Shown: piece after piece, positions 17,324-25,722 of the stretch
How positions within the stretch are numbered: position 1 is the first letter of the stretch
How the letters are laid out: every line of letters begins with the position of its first letter
Source of the DNA: Campylobacter sp. 2014D-0216
GTDB taxonomy: Bacteria; Campylobacterota; Campylobacteria; Campylobacterales; Campylobacteraceae
Direction: 5' to 3'
Assembly (NCBI RefSeq): GCF_014931215.1
Contig: NZ_CP063089.1
Coordinates: 1,364,001-1,428,000, forward strand
Length of the DNA stretch: 64,000 nucleotides
Notes under the pieces: model-generated
What the model was told of the DNA's origin: nothing
The model's database searches: none
The model's input: the letters and a program-made list of their open reading frames with translations, nothing else
Position numbers and translations under genes: made by a program

Positions 17324-18293
17324 AGCTTCCTTAAAAAGTATAGCTTCTTATATCCCAGAAAGAATTCTTAGCAACCATGATTTAGAATCTATGGTGCAAA
17401 CTAGTGATGAATGGATATTAAGAAGAACAGGTATCAAAGAAAGACGTATCGCAAGTGAAAATGAAAACACAAGTGATCTTGGCACCAAAGCAGCTATTAA
17501 AGCTATTCAAAGGGCAAATTTAAACCCTGAAGATATCGATGCAATTATTGTTGCTACTTTAAGTCCAGATTATTTTACCATGCCATCAACTGCATGTAAA
17601 ATTGCCCATAATCTTGGTCTAAAGAATATCACTGCTTTTGATATTTCAGCAGCTTGCTCGGGTTTTATCTACTTACTTGAACTTGCAAAATCCATGGTTG
17701 AAAGCGGTGCTAAAAAAAATGTACTAATCATAGGAGCTGAAAAAATTAGCTCTATTATGGATTATACCGATAGAAGTATATGTGTTTTATTTGGAGATGG
17801 TGCAGGTGCAGGGGTAGTATCTTTAGATGATACTTATCCTATTATAGACACTCACACTGCTAGCGATGGGGAATTTGGCGATTTATTAATGACCCAAAGA
17901 TCACAACAAAGCAGTATTTGCGTTCCGCTTTCAATGCAAATGAAAGGCAATGAGGTATTTAAAATCGCGGTCAATACCTTAAGTAATGATGTGATCGATA
18001 TTCTTGCTAAAAACAACATCAAAAGCGAAGAAATCGATCTTTTCATACCACACCAAGCTAATCTAAGAATCATTAAAGCTGTACAAGAAAAGCTTAATTT
18101 TAAAGATGAACAGTGTGTAGTTACCGTGCAAAACTACGGCAATACTTCAGCTGCTTCAATCCCTATGGCTATGAATGACGCTTATGAACAAGGGCGTTTA
18201 AAACAAGGCTCGCTGATACTACTTGATGCTTTCGGCGGTGGATTTACTTGGGGATCTGCACTACTTCGCTTTGGTGGAGAAAATAACAAATAA
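17310..18293 (+). CDS. fabH: 3-oxoacyl-ACP synthase III
   Basis: FabH condenses acetyl-CoA with malonyl-ACP to start type II fatty acid synthesis. The 327-residue enzyme keeps the Cys-His-Asn triad: Cys116 in DISAACSGF, His in IPHQANLRI and Asn in NYGNTSAAS. The start [17 protein letters not shown] overlaps plsX. Its stop codon (TAA, 18291-18293) lies inside the left arm of a bidirectional terminator shared with motB. Confidence 0.96.
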   Translation: MKSTKASLKSIASYIPERILSNHDLESMVQTSDEWILRRTGIKERRIASENENTSDLGTKAAIKAIQRANLNPEDIDAIIVATLSPDYFTMPSTACKIAHNLGLKNITAFDISAACSGFIYLLELAKSMVESGAKKNVLIIGAEKISSIMDYTDRSICVLFGDGAGAGVVSLDDTYPIIDTHTASDGEFGDLLMTQRSQQSSICVPLSMQMKGNEVFKIAVNTLSNDVIDILAKNNIKSEEIDLFIPHQANLRIIKAVQEKLNFKDEQCVVTVQNYGNTSAASIPMAMNDAYEQGRLKQGSLILLDAFGGGFTWGSALLRFGGENNK

Positions 18294-18313
18294 GTTTTTC
18301 TTATTTGTTATTT
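18281..18313. terminator. Bidirectional terminator between fabH and motB
   Basis: A perfect 14-base inverted repeat, AAATAACAAATAAG and its complement, spans a TTTTT loop. It contains the fabH stop, and its far arm contains the end of motB. Confidence 0.85.
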
Positions 18314-19042
18314 AAAAGCACCAATTTGATCTAATACTGATTTTCTGGTTTGATTATCTGATGATTCTACTCGGATATAAAACTCTACCCTATTATTCAT
18401 TTCATCTTCGCTATTATTTGTGAGAGGATAGTTATCGCCAAAACTTACCATAATCAACTGAGCTGGGTTAATATCTTTAGCGATTAAATAATCAGCCACA
18501 ACCTGAGATCTTTTGCTTGCTAATTCAAAATTTCTTTTTGGATCCTTATCGCTTGCATCAGTATAACCTCTAAGCTCTATTTGTGCTTGCGCGGGCATTC
18601 TTTTTAAAACTTCACTAATACGCTTTAAAAAATCTTGCACATCAGCTGAATCAATATCCGTACTACCTCTAGCAAATTCAACTCTTGCAGGTAAATTTAA
18701 AACAATATTATTTTCTCTTTGATCTAATGCTGCTTTGAGCTTTTCGATGTTTTCTTGCTGAGTAATACTCAACTTTTTAAGCTTTTCAAGCTCTTCAACA
18801 TTTGCATTGGAAGGCGCACTGTATTTATTGTGCACTTCGCTTTCTTTTTCCAAAGGACTTGAAGCGGTAAATTCAAAGATTTTTACAAATTCCGTTTTTA
18901 AAGCTTCAGTTTTTGCAGGGTTGCTTTCAGAAATCGCCCAAAGGGCAATAAAAAGCGCCAAAAGCAAACTCAAAAAGTCTGCATAAGGCACTGCCCATTT
19001 TTCTCCTGCTGGACACTCTGGACACTTGTGTTTTTTACCCAT
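18308..19042 (-). CDS. motB: Flagellar motor stator protein MotB
   Basis: MotB anchors the proton-conducting stator to peptidoglycan. The 244-residue protein has one membrane segment at about 22-40 with the proton-binding Asp in VPYADFLSLLLALF, a plug/linker region, and a C-terminal OmpA-like domain (ELRGYTDAS, ELASKRSQVVADYL, NNRVEFYIR). It follows motA by 10 bases on the same strand. A CPEC element at the N-terminus (KCPECPAGEKW) is a small feature of this lineage. Confidence 0.96.
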   Translation of the reverse strand: MGKKHKCPECPAGEKWAVPYADFLSLLLALFIALWAISESNPAKTEALKTEFVKIFEFTASSPLEKESEVHNKYSAPSNANVEELEKLKKLSITQQENIEKLKAALDQRENNIVLNLPARVEFARGSTDIDSADVQDFLKRISEVLKRMPAQAQIELRGYTDASDKDPKRNFELASKRSQVVADYLIAKDINPAQLIMVSFGDNYPLTNNSEDEMNNRVEFYIRVESSDNQTRKSVLDQIGAFK

Positions 19043-19052
19043 TTTTTAACTC

Positions 19053-19826
19053 TTATTTGTCAAATTGAGAAATTCTAGGCTCACCTTGTCCAAGGTAGTT
19101 AAACAATTTAGCCTCTAAATCTCTAGGATTTGCTCCCTCTGCGATACTTACAATAGCATGAGAGATAACAATTCTTTCTTTAATTAAATCATGCGCATTT
19201 GCTTTGATCTTATGTCCCCAAGGACCAAATAAAGCATAAGCACCAAAGATCCCCGTTACCGTTGCGGTAAATGCACCCGCAATACCCGCAGCCATAGCTT
19301 GTGGATCATCTAAAAGCTTCAACGCAAGCATAAGCCCCATAACCGCACCAACAAGACCCATTGTAGGACATGTTTCACCAAAACGGATCCAATACTCAGC
19401 ACACTCTTTGTAGTACTCTTCCATCTCTTCGATTTGAATTTCCATGCTTTCTTTGATTTCTTCTACGCTTTTGCCATCAACCATCATCATCATTGTTTCT
19501 TTTAAGAATTCATTGTCAATTTCGTTGGTTTTTGACTCCAAAGCTAAAAGCCCATCTCTTCTTGCTATAATAGAGTATTCTACAAGTTCAGCTATCCTTT
19601 GGCTTAAATTAACACCAGTTCCTTTAAATGCAAGTTTTAATTCTTTATAAGCTGCTTTAACAAATTTCTTATGGGTAGCTGTCATCGCACAAAAAGCCGC
19701 CGTTGGTATCACGATCAAAAATGAACTTAAGTGCAAAACATGCAAAAGGTTACCACCCTCTAATATATCCCCTACAGAAATACTAACAACAGCTAATACC
19801 ATCCCAAGTATGGTTGAAAGATCCAT
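19053..19826 (-). CDS. motA: Flagellar motor stator protein MotA
   Basis: This 257-residue membrane protein forms the proton channel with MotB. It has four membrane segments, two near the N-terminus (about 5-50) and two around 150-205 (GLVGAVMGLMLAL; GAFTATVTGIFGAYALFGPWG), separated by a charged cytoplasmic loop that contacts FliG. It lies between polA and motB on the same strand, 12 bases after polA's start side, so it may have its own promoter between the genes or be read through from polA. Confidence 0.96.
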   Translation of the reverse strand: MDLSTILGMVLAVVSISVGDILEGGNLLHVLHLSSFLIVIPTAAFCAMTATHKKFVKAAYKELKLAFKGTGVNLSQRIAELVEYSIIARRDGLLALESKTNEIDNEFLKETMMMMVDGKSVEEIKESMEIQIEEMEEYYKECAEYWIRFGETCPTMGLVGAVMGLMLALKLLDDPQAMAAGIAGAFTATVTGIFGAYALFGPWGHKIKANAHDLIKERIVISHAIVSIAEGANPRDLEAKLFNYLGQGEPRISQFDK

Positions 19827-19838
19827 TAGTTATTCTCC

Positions 19839-22478
19839 TTATTTTAATGCGCCCCAATTTTTGGCAATACTTGATGAAGTTTTTAATTTAACTTTTAATT
19901 TTACAATATTTTCCATAATATCACTAGCCTTTTTCGCAAATTCCTCGCAAAGTTCATCTTTGACTTCAAAAACAAGTTCATCATGAATTTGTAAAATCAA
20001 ACGCTTATTTTCATCTAAATCTTTTGCAATTTCTATCATTGCTAGTTTTATTATATCGGCAGCAGAACCTTGAAGTGTAGAGTTAATACTCTCTCTTTCA
20101 TACATTGCAACATACATCGGCTTTGCATTTTCAAAGTCAAAATAACGCTTACGCCCAAGCAAAGTCTTTATGAAGCCGTTTTGCTTGGCTTCGTTTTTTA
20201 CTTTTTCAAAATACATCTTAATGCTAGTAAAATTTTCAAAATATTTTTCAATATATTCTTTGGCTAATTTTGCTTCTATTTTTAAATTTTGACTCAAAGT
20301 CTTATAACCCATGCCATAAATTAAACCAAAATTAATACTCTTAGCAATACTTCTTGTCTCATAATCACTATGTCCAAAAATCATAATCGCAGTTTTTGCA
20401 TGGATATCTTCATCATTTAAAAACGCTTCAAGTAATTTCTCATCTTCACTAAAATGTGCCAACATTCTCAGTTCAATTTGAGAATAATCTAGTGAAATAA
20501 AGCTAAAACCCTCTTTTGCTACAAAACATGATTTATAATCTTTTGCATACTGACCATGCGCAGGAATATTTTGCAAATTTGGATCTTTAGATGAAAGACG
20601 TCCTGTAGCTGTACCTGTTTGCAAAAAGCTTGAGTATATCCTTGAATTTTCATCTTTTTTAGCTAATTTCAACAAAGGTTCACAGTAAGTAGAAACAAGC
20701 TTTGCAAGCTCTCTATATGCCAAAATTTCTTTCACGATCGGATGCTCATCTAAGATAGTATTTAAAACTTTCTCATCAGTAGAATACCCTGTTTTGCTTT
20801 TTTTACCACTTGGCAATTTTAATTTTTCAAATAAAATATCTCCTACTTGTTTAGGAGAGTTAATATTAAATTTTTCACCTGCTAAGTCATATATTTTTTC
20901 GCTTAACATTTTAATATCTTGATTAAAACTTTGCATCAAGCTTTCAAGCTTTTGAATATCAAGTTTGATGCCGTTATTTTCCATCATAATAAGCACCTTG
21001 ATAAATTCAAACTCACTTTTTTGTGCAAGTTCAAACAAAGATTGCTCTAAATTATGTAAAAAGTATAAATAAAATCTTAAAGTAATATAAGCATCTTCAG
21101 CAGCGTATTTGCAAGCTTTTTCTACATCAACCCCTGCAAAGCTTTCTCCTTTTTTTACTAAATCTTCAAAATGCAAAGTCTCATAGTCAAACAATCTTTT
21201 TGCCAAATCATCCATATTTACCCGCAAACTTGGTTCTTTAAGCCATGCAAGTATCATGGTATCAGCGTATTTTTTTGGAGGAAGCAAGTTGAAATTGTTT
21301 TTTATGATTTCAAAGTCATATTTAAGATTATGGCCTATAACCGTGCTTTGATATATTTTTTCTATACCCTTTTTAGCTACTTGCATAGAAATTTGCTTAC
21401 AAACTCCTAAATAATCATGTGCAAGTGGCACATAAAAGGCTTCACTTTCATGAAAACAAAAACTAAACCCTACTATCTTAGCTTCTTTGGTATTTAAACC
21501 TGTTGTTTCTGTATCAAAAGCGATTATGCTTTGTTCATCAATTTTTTCTAAAATTTCAAATAATTCTTTCTCATCTAAAATTAATCTTGCATTAAATCCT
21601 AAATTTTTATCTTTATGCTCTGGATTGGTGCGTAATTTTTTCAATAAAGCATTTAACTCATAATGCTCTAAAATATCCATGATCTTAAGCAAAGGTTCAT
21701 CTTTTGGATACTCACATTTTAAAAGCATATTTTTCACATCTAAGTCTTCATACAATGAAGCAAGTTTTTTACTCAAAAAAGCATTTTCTTTGCCTTCAAG
21801 CAATAAATTACGACTTCTTTCATTGCGCACCAATGTTAAATTTTCATAAATTCCTTCAATGCTTTCAAACTCATCAAGTAAATTTTTAGCCCCCTTAGCA
21901 CCAATTCCTTTAACCCCTGGGATATTATCTGAGCTATCGCCGCAAAGTGCGAGAAAATCTCTTATCTGACTAGGCTTTACTCCGTATTTTTCCAAACATC
22001 CTGCTTCGTTATAATCGTTTTTTGAAATAGGACTATAAATGCTAACTTTGCCATCTTTTATAAGCTGATACAAATCTTTATCTTGGGTGATAATTCTGAT
22101 AAAGATATCCTTGTCTTTGCACTCTTTAACCAAAGAAGCAATAATATCATCAGCTTCATAGCCTTCACAAGAAAAACTTGAAAAGCCCATTTTTTCTATC
22201 ATCTGAATACAAATTGGAATTTGAGCAAGCAAGTCAGGCGGAGGGGGTGTGCGGTTGATTTTATAATTTGGATCAATTTCACTTCTAAAAGTTTTTCCTT
22301 TGCTATCAAGAGCAAAGATGATCATATCGCTTGGATGCTCACTTTTTAAGCTGTAAACAAAATTCGCAAAACCACTAATCATGTTACTAGGCTCGCCTTT
22401 TGAATTTTTTAAACCCTTTAAAGCGTAAAAAAGTCTAAAGAAAAAGCCAAAAGTATCAATTATTGTTAATGTTTTCAT
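19839..22478 (-). CDS. polA: DNA polymerase I
   Basis: This 879-residue polymerase acts in repair and Okazaki fragment processing. It has an N-terminal 5' nuclease domain (FALDSKGKTFR, YEADDIIASL, DKDLYQL, GVKGIGAKGA), a 3'-5' exonuclease domain with the DxE motif in IIAFDTETTGLNTKE near residue 320, and a polymerase domain (SLDYSQIELRMLAH, SINFGLIYGMGYKTLSQ, LQIHDELVFEV). The proofreading acidic residues look intact. It is upstream of motA on the same strand and divergent from the MHS-family transporter. Confidence 0.97.
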   Translation of the reverse strand: MKTLTIIDTFGFFFRLFYALKGLKNSKGEPSNMISGFANFVYSLKSEHPSDMIIFALDSKGKTFRSEIDPNYKINRTPPPPDLLAQIPICIQMIEKMGFSSFSCEGYEADDIIASLVKECKDKDIFIRIITQDKDLYQLIKDGKVSIYSPISKNDYNEAGCLEKYGVKPSQIRDFLALCGDSSDNIPGVKGIGAKGAKNLLDEFESIEGIYENLTLVRNERSRNLLLEGKENAFLSKKLASLYEDLDVKNMLLKCEYPKDEPLLKIMDILEHYELNALLKKLRTNPEHKDKNLGFNARLILDEKELFEILEKIDEQSIIAFDTETTGLNTKEAKIVGFSFCFHESEAFYVPLAHDYLGVCKQISMQVAKKGIEKIYQSTVIGHNLKYDFEIIKNNFNLLPPKKYADTMILAWLKEPSLRVNMDDLAKRLFDYETLHFEDLVKKGESFAGVDVEKACKYAAEDAYITLRFYLYFLHNLEQSLFELAQKSEFEFIKVLIMMENNGIKLDIQKLESLMQSFNQDIKMLSEKIYDLAGEKFNINSPKQVGDILFEKLKLPSGKKSKTGYSTDEKVLNTILDEHPIVKEILAYRELAKLVSTYCEPLLKLAKKDENSRIYSSFLQTGTATGRLSSKDPNLQNIPAHGQYAKDYKSCFVAKEGFSFISLDYSQIELRMLAHFSEDEKLLEAFLNDEDIHAKTAIMIFGHSDYETRSIAKSINFGLIYGMGYKTLSQNLKIEAKLAKEYIEKYFENFTSIKMYFEKVKNEAKQNGFIKTLLGRKRYFDFENAKPMYVAMYERESINSTLQGSAADIIKLAMIEIAKDLDENKRLILQIHDELVFEVKDELCEEFAKKASDIMENIVKLKVKLKTSSSIAKNWGALK

Positions 22479-22610
22479 TTTTTTCCTATAATTAAAATTA
22501 ATAATAATTATCGCCCAAATTTATTTAAAAGTCGGTAAAAAATATTAAATTTCCATTTTAGGCATTTTAGATAAAATTATCACTTTTAAAATCAAAACAA
22601 AGGTTTAATC

Positions 22611-23963
22611 TTGCAAACAAAATCAATCGCAGATGAAAATTTTCAAACTCCACAAGGAAAAAAAGCTTTTAAAAAAGCTGTGTTTTCATGTTGGCTAGGA
22701 ACTGCCATGGAGTATGCAGATTTCGCACTTTATGGTTTAGCTGCAGCTACTATTTTTTCAGAAGTTTTCTTTCCTGAACAAACCCCTGTTATAGCATTAT
22801 TGCTTAGTTTTGTTACTTATGGTATAGGTTTTATTGCTAGACCTATTGGGGCTTTGTTTTTTGGATACTTAGGTGATAAGTATGGAAGAAAAAATGTATT
22901 AATGAGTACTGTTGCATTAATGGGTATTTCAACTACTTTAATTGGCTTTATACCAAGCTATGCAGTAATTGGAATTTGGGCTCCTATATGTTTGGTTATT
23001 TTGCGTTTTATGCAAGGCTTTGGTGCAGGTGCTGAGCTTTCAGGTGGAACTGTCATGCTTGGAGAGTATGCTCCTAGTAAACATAGAGGTTTAATCTCTT
23101 CTATTATCGCTCTTGGATCAAATAGCGGAACCTTGCTTGCAGCTTTTGTGTGGCTTTTAGTTACAAGTATAGATGATGCTAGTTTTAAAGAATGGGGATG
23201 GAGAATTCCTTTTATAGGAAGTATTTTCATAGCACTTTTTGCTGTTTATATGCGTTTAAATGTAAAAGAAACTCCTGTTTTTGAAAAACAAAAAGAATTA
23301 ATGTTAAAAATTCGTCATGAAAATGAAGCACATATGAAAAAAGATGAAAGAAGTTTTTGGCAAAAAAGTCGTGCATTTTGGACTATGGTGGGTATAAGGA
23401 TAGGAGAAAATGGACCATCTTATCTTGCACAAGGCTTTATAGTAGGCTATGTAACTAAAATTTTACTTCTTGATAAATCAGTAGCCACAACTGCTGTTGT
23501 TATCGCTTCTTTAGTGGGATTTTTAGTTATACCTTTAGCAGGATATTTAAGTGATAAATATGGAAGACGTATTACTTATAGAACATTTTGCTTACTTTTA
23601 ATGCTTTATGCTTTCCCTGCTTTTATGCTACTTGACAGTAAAAATGAAATTATTGTGATTTTAACTATTATCGTAGGTATGTCTTTGGCATCTTTAGGGA
23701 TTTTTGGTGTGCAAGCTGCGTGGGGTGTGGAGCTTTTTGGAGCAAAAAATCGCTATACTAAAATGGCACTAGCAAAAGAATTTGGCTCTATACTTTCGGG
23801 AGGAACTGCTCCTATGATAGCATCAGCTTTGCTTGCTTATTATGGTACTTGGTGGCCAATAGCCTTGTATTTTGTTATCACCGCAGGAATTGGTTTTATC
23901 ACAACTTTCTTTGCACCAGAAACTAGAGGCAGGGATTTAAATTTAATAGAAGATGCGATATGA
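22611..23963 (+). CDS. Major facilitator transporter, metabolite:H+ symporter (MHS) family
   Basis: This 450-residue protein has about 12 membrane segments. MHS signatures are seen: a GYLGDKYGRKN loop after segment 2, GFGAGAELSGG in segment 4, a second GYLSDKYGRRI loop, and FAPETRGRDL at the end. The family includes citrate, proline/betaine and dicarboxylate proton symporters, so the substrate is uncertain. The start is a TTG after AAAGG. The stop overlaps the nucleoside hydrolase ATG by four bases, so the substrate may be a nucleoside or another compound handled with it (inference). Confidence 0.88.
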   Translation: MQTKSIADENFQTPQGKKAFKKAVFSCWLGTAMEYADFALYGLAAATIFSEVFFPEQTPVIALLLSFVTYGIGFIARPIGALFFGYLGDKYGRKNVLMSTVALMGISTTLIGFIPSYAVIGIWAPICLVILRFMQGFGAGAELSGGTVMLGEYAPSKHRGLISSIIALGSNSGTLLAAFVWLLVTSIDDASFKEWGWRIPFIGSIFIALFAVYMRLNVKETPVFEKQKELMLKIRHENEAHMKKDERSFWQKSRAFWTMVGIRIGENGPSYLAQGFIVGYVTKILLLDKSVATTAVVIASLVGFLVIPLAGYLSDKYGRRITYRTFCLLLMLYAFPAFMLLDSKNEIIVILTIIVGMSLASLGIFGVQAAWGVELFGAKNRYTKMALAKEFGSILSGGTAPMIASALLAYYGTWWPIALYFVITAGIGFITTFFAPETRGRDLNLIEDAI

Positions 23964-24967
23964 TACGCCTTATTTTAGACACTGATATAGGCAATGGCAT
24001 AGCAGGAGCTAATACCGATGATGGTTTAGCCCTTGGACTTATTTTAGCCTCCAAAGAAATCAAACTTGAAATGATTAGCACTTTAAGCGGTAATGTGCAG
24101 GCTTTAACCGCTTATAGTGTTGCTAAAGATTTATTAGACAAGCTTAATCTAGACATACCCTTGTATTTGGGTGTCCATGAGGCCTTGTGCGAAGATAGTC
24201 ATTTTTGGAGACAAAGACTAGATAAAAGCGTAGAAGAGTTTAAACTTACTCATCTTTGGGATCATATAAAACCTATAAACATCTTAGAAAACATAAATCC
24301 AAATGCTTGCATGAAAATGGGTGAGCTTATTATGCAAAATCCAGGTGAAATTTCAATTTGCGCTATAGGACCTTTAACAAATATAGCCATAGCGATGAAA
24401 CTTTTTAAAGATTTTGATAAAAATGTGAAAGAAATTTTTATCATGGGTGGAAGTTTTGATATGCCTTATCATATCAAAGATACAAATTTTGGCTTTGATC
24501 CCGAAGCTGCTAGTATAGTTTTAAACTCAAGAGCTAAGATCACACTTGTTCCTTATAATGCAACAATGCAAACTATGCTCACACATGAAGATTTAAATGC
24601 TTTAGAAAACCAAAATCCTCTTTGTGATTTTTTAGTACAGACTTTAAGAATTTGGATTGACTATGCAAGCAAAACAAGAGGTACAAATGGCACATGGATA
24701 CATGATGCACTGACTATTGCTTATATGCTTGATCCCGATTTAGCAAATTTTGATGAGTATTTAGTAGATGTCATTTGTGATAGTACTTTTGCTAGAGGAA
24801 GCACGATAAGATGTTTAAAAGATGCTAAAATGCCAATAAAAAATCATGAATTAAAAAACACCATAAAAGTTTTAAAAGATATTGATAATACTAGACTTTT
24901 AAATCTTTTAAAATCAAGGCTTTCAAATGGAATTTGCTATGAAAATTACAAAAGCATAACGACTTAA
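23960..24967 (+). CDS. Inosine/uridine-preferring nucleoside hydrolase family protein
   Basis: This 335-residue enzyme of the IU-NH family cleaves N-glycosidic bonds of nucleosides, using Ca2+ held by Asp residues. The opening is LILDTDIGNGIAGANTDDG: the usual DTDxGxDD motif is present but with about seven extra residues between DTDIG and DD. The conserved later elements FIMGGSF and the catalytic-region HDALTIAYML are present. It is coupled to the transporter gene upstream and overlaps the convergent YqaA-like gene by 45 bases. Salvage of imported nucleosides is likely but not proven. Confidence 0.82.
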   Translation: MIRLILDTDIGNGIAGANTDDGLALGLILASKEIKLEMISTLSGNVQALTAYSVAKDLLDKLNLDIPLYLGVHEALCEDSHFWRQRLDKSVEEFKLTHLWDHIKPINILENINPNACMKMGELIMQNPGEISICAIGPLTNIAIAMKLFKDFDKNVKEIFIMGGSFDMPYHIKDTNFGFDPEAASIVLNSRAKITLVPYNATMQTMLTHEDLNALENQNPLCDFLVQTLRIWIDYASKTRGTNGTWIHDALTIAYMLDPDLANFDEYLVDVICDSTFARGSTIRCLKDAKMPIKNHELKNTIKVLKDIDNTRLLNLLKSRLSNGICYENYKSITT

Positions 24968-25366
24968 TTTACCCAAGGCTATAAAAATACTTGCTTTAAA
25001 AAAAGAATACTTAGCAAATCCAAGCCCTAGCGCGAAAAGATCCCCTACTATAGGTAAAAAAGTAAAAAAAGCATACAAAGAGCCAAATTTTTTAAAGTTT
25101 GCATTGATTTTTTCTAATTTCTGCAAAGAACTTTTAAAATATTTTTCTAAAATTTGGCTCTTTCCAAAATAAGCTAACGCATAAGTACTCAAGCTACCCA
25201 AAGTATTTCCCAAACTTGCAACAAATAAAATCATACAAATGTTAAAATCTAATTTCACAAGGGCAAGCACAAAAGCCTCACTTGCCATAGGCAAAAGTGT
25301 ACTAGAGAGAAAACATACTATAAAAAGCCCTATATAGCTTATGTCATTATATAAAAAATCAAACAC
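24923..25366 (-). CDS. YqaA/SNARE-associated (DedA-superfamily) membrane protein
   Basis: This 147-residue protein has four predicted hydrophobic segments. The family features are IVCFLSSTLLPMASEAFVLALV at the start (quoted as two parts: IVCFLSSTLLP, MASEAFVLAL), a Gly-rich SLGNTLGSLSTYALAYFG and the later FLPIVGDLFALGLG. Members of the wider DedA group act in membrane homeostasis and lipid transport, but this one's role is unknown. Its last 45 bases run under the 3' end of the nucleoside hydrolase gene. Confidence 0.75.
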   Translation of the reverse strand: MFDFLYNDISYIGLFIVCFLSSTLLPMASEAFVLALVKLDFNICMILFVASLGNTLGSLSTYALAYFGKSQILEKYFKSSLQKLEKINANFKKFGSLYAFFTFLPIVGDLFALGLGFAKYSFFKASIFIALGKLSRYAFVIFIANSI

Positions 25367-25544
25367 TACAAACTTTCCACTATGATAAATTTTTGCATAT
25401 TGTAGTATTTAAATATTATCAAAGTGTTACATAGTATTTTATACAAATGAAAATTATAAATAAAATAATAATATAAATTTAAGAATATATAAATTATGAT
25501 ATTAAATTATAAAAATTTTAAACTTAATACAAAAGGAGTTGGTT

Positions 25545-25712
25545 TTGGAATTTACTATACTAGTTTTATTAGCAATTTCAATCTTGCTAATACTCATCAA
25601 ACCAGAAAAAGAAAAACTCATTTTTGGTGTATTTTTGTGCGGTGCTTTGTTAAATTACTTCATGTATTTGGTGGCAAGTTTTGATTCTATTATCCCAAGT
25701 GGAAATTGGTAA
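25545..25712 (+). CDS. dba: Small membrane protein Dba, partner of DsbI
   Basis: This 55-residue protein starts at TTG, with AGGAG seven bases upstream. It begins MEFTILVLLAISILLILIK, a single membrane segment, continues KPEKEKLIFG, has a second hydrophobic stretch (LCGALLNYFMYLVASF), and ends SGNW. Its size and place, 10 bases before dsbI, match Dba of C. jejuni, where dba and dsbI form an operon, depend on iron/Fur, and are coupled in translation. An overlapping open frame at 25496-25684 is not real. The 178 bases upstream contain only AT-rich sequence with no clear site. Confidence 0.8.
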   Translation: MEFTILVLLAISILLILIKPEKEKLIFGVFLCGALLNYFMYLVASFDSIIPSGNW

Positions 25713-25722
25713 AGGATAGATC

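Noticed and set aside
25496..25684. Open frame of 62 codons upstream of dsbI
   Set aside because: It overlaps dba in another frame, lacks a ribosome site and family features; the TTG-start frame at 25545 has both.
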